Origin: Ralstonia pickettii
Lineage (GTDB): Bacteria; Pseudomonadota; Gammaproteobacteria; Burkholderiales; Burkholderiaceae
Direction of reading: 5' to 3'
Assembly: GCF_030582395.1 (NCBI RefSeq)
Contig: NZ_CP104382.1
Span: 1,302,001 to 1,366,000, forward strand
Length of the DNA: 64,000 nucleotides
Position 1 is the first letter of the stretch. Each line of letters starts with the position of its first letter. Under the pieces are notes generated by a model, which saw only the letters and a list, made by a program, of their open reading frames with translations, searched no databases and was not told the origin of the DNA. Positions 61,962-64,000 of the stretch are shown here, in pieces. The translations under genes and the position numbers were made by a program.

Positions 61962-61992
61962 GAACAAGTTCGATATATCGAATAAGTTGTTC
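61962..61992. promoter_or_regulatory. Palindrome and direct repeats, candidate operator of the XRE-cupin regulator
   Basis: The 87-bp divergent gap holds a perfect 14-bp palindrome, TTCGATATATCGAA (61969-61982), flanked by direct repeats GAACAAGTT (61962-61970) and GAATAAGTT (61980-61988), 18 bp apart, and by TTGTTC. This is a likely joint control site for kbl-tdh and the regulator. Confidence 0.6.
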
Positions 61993-62012
61993 AATTTACA
62001 AGATACCAACCG

Positions 62013-62609
62013 ATGGCACAAGCCCCCGCCACCGATGTCCTTGCCGACGGCCCGCCCGCCGTTGGCGCCAAGCTGCAGGCGCTGCGTCAGGCACGCAAGC
62101 TGTCGCTCGATGAATTGTCGCGGCGCGCGGGCGTGTCCAAATCCATGCTGTCTCAAGTCGAGCGCAATCTGGCCAACCCGACCGTCGCGGTGCTGTGGCG
62201 GCTGGCCACCGCGCTTGGCGTGGGGCTGGCCGATTTTCTGTCGCCCGAAGGCGCGGCCGATGCAGCGCCTGCGGTGACGGTGATTCCCGCTCACTCCATC
62301 CCAGTCATCAAAAGCCCGGATGGCAAGTGCGAATTGAAGATTCTTGGCCCCGTCGACCTGGCAGCGCGCTTCGAATGGTATGAACTGGCGATCCAGCCTG
62401 GCGGCGTGCTGGCGTCAGAGCCGCACGAGCTGGGCTCGAAGGAGCACATCTCTGTGTTGAGCGGCACGGTGACGGTGCAATCCGGCCCGAGCGAGAAGAA
62501 GGTGCGGCACGGGGAATCGGCGCGCTATCCGGTGGATGTGCAGCACGCCATCTCGAACGCCGGCAAGACGGTGGCGACGGCGTTGCTGGTGGTCGAATAC
62601 GCCCAGTAG
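62013..62609 (+). CDS. XRE-cupin transcriptional regulator
   Basis: 198 residues. An N-terminal XRE helix-turn-helix ([20 protein letters not shown] and [19 protein letters not shown]) is followed by a C-terminal cupin ([13 protein letters not shown], then [10 protein letters not shown]), which would bind a small ligand. Divergent from kbl-tdh, with a palindromic site between them, so it most likely controls threonine catabolism, with threonine or a product as effector. Convergent with the MATE gene. Confidence 0.88.
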   Translation: MAQAPATDVLADGPPAVGAKLQALRQARKLSLDELSRRAGVSKSMLSQVERNLANPTVAVLWRLATALGVGLADFLSPEGAADAAPAVTVIPAHSIPVIKSPDGKCELKILGPVDLAARFEWYELAIQPGGVLASEPHELGSKEHISVLSGTVTVQSGPSEKKVRHGESARYPVDVQHAISNAGKTVATALLVVEYAQ

Positions 62610-62629
62610 ACGTTGCAGATCGACGCTGC

Positions 62630-63985
62630 CTAGGCTGCCTGCAGTTCAGGCGCGTGCCACACGCGCGGCAGCAGCATCCCGAGCATCAGCCCGCGCAGCG
62701 CCATGAACCCCAGCATCGACAACCACAGCCCGTGGTTGCCCCACAGCGGCTGCAGTGTGACTGACAAGCCCCAGAACGCGGCAGCCGCCACGGCCATCGT
62801 CACCAGCAGTTCACGCGTGCGCGTCGCGCCGATGAACACGCCGTCAAACTGGAAGCCCCATACCGACACGATCGGCAGCAGCGCCGCCCACACCAGATGG
62901 TGACGCGCAGCTTCACGCACCGCAGGCTGATCGGTCAGCACACCGATGATGCCGGCACCCGCCAGCGCGTACACGGCCGCGAAGAGCCCAGCGCCGAGCA
63001 CCGACCAGAACGTTGACACGCGAACCGCCATGCGGAGTGCGGCGCGGTCCCGCGCGCCCATGGCGGCGCCCACCAGGGCTTCGGCGGCGTGCGCAAAGCC
63101 GTCCAGCCCGTAGGCCATGAAGGTCAGGAAATTGAGCAGCAACGCGTTGGCGGCCAGCACCACATCGCCCTGCTTGGCGCCGGCATGCGCAAACCAGCCG
63201 AAGGCAGCCAGGAGGCACAGCGTGCGCAGGAAGATATCGGTGTTCAGCCCCATCAGGCGGCGCCAGGCGTCACGGGCGAGGAGTTCGGCGCGGGTGAGCG
63301 GCGGCAAGCCCATCGGCCGCTGCAGCCAGAGCAACAACATTCCCAACCCAAACCCGGCAATGTCAGCCAGCGCCGTGGCGGCGCCGATACCAGCGACGCC
63401 CATGCCAGCACCCAACACCAGGGTCAGCACCGCGACCATGTTCACAGCGTTGATGAACACCTGCAGCAGCAACGCCCGCCGCACCTGCTGTCGCCCGAGC
63501 AGCGTGCCGAGCACCACATAGTTGGCCAGTGCAAACGGTGCCGACCAGATGCGTGTGTGGCAATACACCTCGGCCATGCGGGTGACGGATTCGCTCGCAC
63601 CGAGCAGCGCCAGCGTGATCCGGATCGCCGGCACCTGCAGCACCAGCAATGCGACGCCAATCGCAAAGGCCAGCAGCAGTGCGCGCACCACGCTCGCCCG
63701 CAACGCCTGCGTGTCGCCCGCGCCGTGTGCCTGCGACACCAGCCCCGTGGTGCCCATGCGCAGGAAACCAAACCCCCAGAACACGAAGTTGAAGAAGACC
63801 CCGCCCAGCGCTACGCCACCGATGTATTCCGGCCCGGGCAAGTGCCCCGCCACGGCGGTATCCACCGCCGAGAGGATCGGCTGGGTCAGGTTGGCCAGCA
63901 CGATGGGAAACGCCAGCGTCAGCACGCGCCGGTGCCACTGGGCCCGGGACGCAGGTGCAACCGAAGTGGCGAAAGAGGAGTCCAT
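62630..63985 (-). CDS. MATE family efflux transporter (DinF-like)
   Basis: 451 residues, 12 expected membrane segments. MATE signs are LAFPIVLANLTQPILSAVDT in helix 1, MGTTGLVSQAHGAGDT and, at the start of the second half, GLNTDIFLRTLCLLAAFG. The order of sequence features matches the DinF branch, often Na+ or H+ coupled and pumping cationic drugs or metabolites. It is convergent with the XRE gene with 20 bp between, and its start lies 16 bp inside the window edge, so its promoter is outside. Confidence 0.9.
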   Translation of the reverse strand: MDSSFATSVAPASRAQWHRRVLTLAFPIVLANLTQPILSAVDTAVAGHLPGPEYIGGVALGGVFFNFVFWGFGFLRMGTTGLVSQAHGAGDTQALRASVVRALLLAFAIGVALLVLQVPAIRITLALLGASESVTRMAEVYCHTRIWSAPFALANYVVLGTLLGRQQVRRALLLQVFINAVNMVAVLTLVLGAGMGVAGIGAATALADIAGFGLGMLLLWLQRPMGLPPLTRAELLARDAWRRLMGLNTDIFLRTLCLLAAFGWFAHAGAKQGDVVLAANALLLNFLTFMAYGLDGFAHAAEALVGAAMGARDRAALRMAVRVSTFWSVLGAGLFAAVYALAGAGIIGVLTDQPAVREAARHHLVWAALLPIVSVWGFQFDGVFIGATRTRELLVTMAVAAAAFWGLSVTLQPLWGNHGLWLSMLGFMALRGLMLGMLLPRVWHAPELQAA

Positions 63986-64000
63986 GGGGACAAAAACTGC

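Noticed and set aside
1..64000. CRISPR arrays, tRNA or rRNA genes, integrases, insertion sequences, toxin-antitoxin or phage genes
   Set aside because: No regularly spaced repeats, cloverleaf-like stretches, transposase or integrase motifs were seen on either strand.

Overview
The window is GC-rich, tightly packed chromosomal DNA from a beta-proteobacterium. Codon use, GDH-2-type glutamate dehydrogenase, a pgaABCD cluster and the general gene content look like Burkholderiaceae, most likely Ralstonia or a close relative; this genus call is an inference from gene style, not from a marker gene. No rRNA, tRNA, CRISPR array, prophage or insertion sequence was seen. Both edges cut the layout: a PadR-type regulator runs off the left end, and a MATE transporter ends just inside the right end.

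Region by region. 1-4.4 kb: PadR regulator (partial), GNAT acetyltransferase, a TetR regulator with a consensus promoter and an operator-like site, the DHA2-type MFS exporter it probably controls, a short remnant resembling an SRAP/YedK gene, and an exported metallo-beta-lactamase-fold enzyme. 4.4-19 kb: a catabolic island with a LysR and an IclR regulator. It encodes a 2-oxoadipate dioxygenase/decarboxylase (HglS), an aminotransferase, a D-2-hydroxyglutarate-dehydrogenase-like flavoprotein, a PotABCD-type ABC importer, a three-gene (2Fe-2S)/FAD/FAD amine dehydrogenase and an ALDH7/AmaB aldehyde dehydrogenase. Read together these can take a cyclic imino acid such as pipecolate through aminoadipate semialdehyde, 2-aminoadipate, 2-oxoadipate and D-2-hydroxyglutarate to 2-oxoglutarate, i.e. 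the lower D-lysine/pipecolate pathway plus its uptake system. 19-25.5 kb: serine hydrolase, LysR regulator, alpha/beta hydrolase, nitronate monooxygenase, CGNR zinc-finger regulator and an SDR, followed by a large inverted repeat. 25.5-34.8 kb: secreted M20 peptidase, an MCP, a PF04185 phosphoesterase with an overlapping GNAT gene, an MFS transporter divergent from a GlxA-type regulator, a glutathione transferase and a methyltransferase.

34.8-39.3 kb, minus strand: an unusual compact chemosensory-like operon. A membrane-bound HAMP/Hpt/CheA-type kinase is followed by a small membrane-anchored MCP-tip protein, a CheX-like phosphatase, a CheY and a small membrane protein; no CheW, CheR or CheB is present. 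39.7-50.4 kb: DUF1801 and DUF2322 proteins, the 1640-residue NAD-glutamate dehydrogenase, a phosphatidylserine-decarboxylase-family enzyme with a TTG start coupled to a membrane protein, a UdgX-type uracil-DNA glycosylase, an exported SDR and small proteins. 50.7-58.8 kb: a LuxR-type regulator with a degenerate receiver followed by pgaABCD for poly-N-acetylglucosamine, with a PgaD twice the usual length, ending in a strong terminator. 59.4-64 kb: small membrane protein, a threonine catabolic pair (kbl-tdh) divergent from an XRE-cupin regulator, and a MATE transporter.

Starts were chosen from ribosome binding sites, translational overlaps and family alignment from memory; no database search was possible, so family names rest on motifs and gene neighbourhood.
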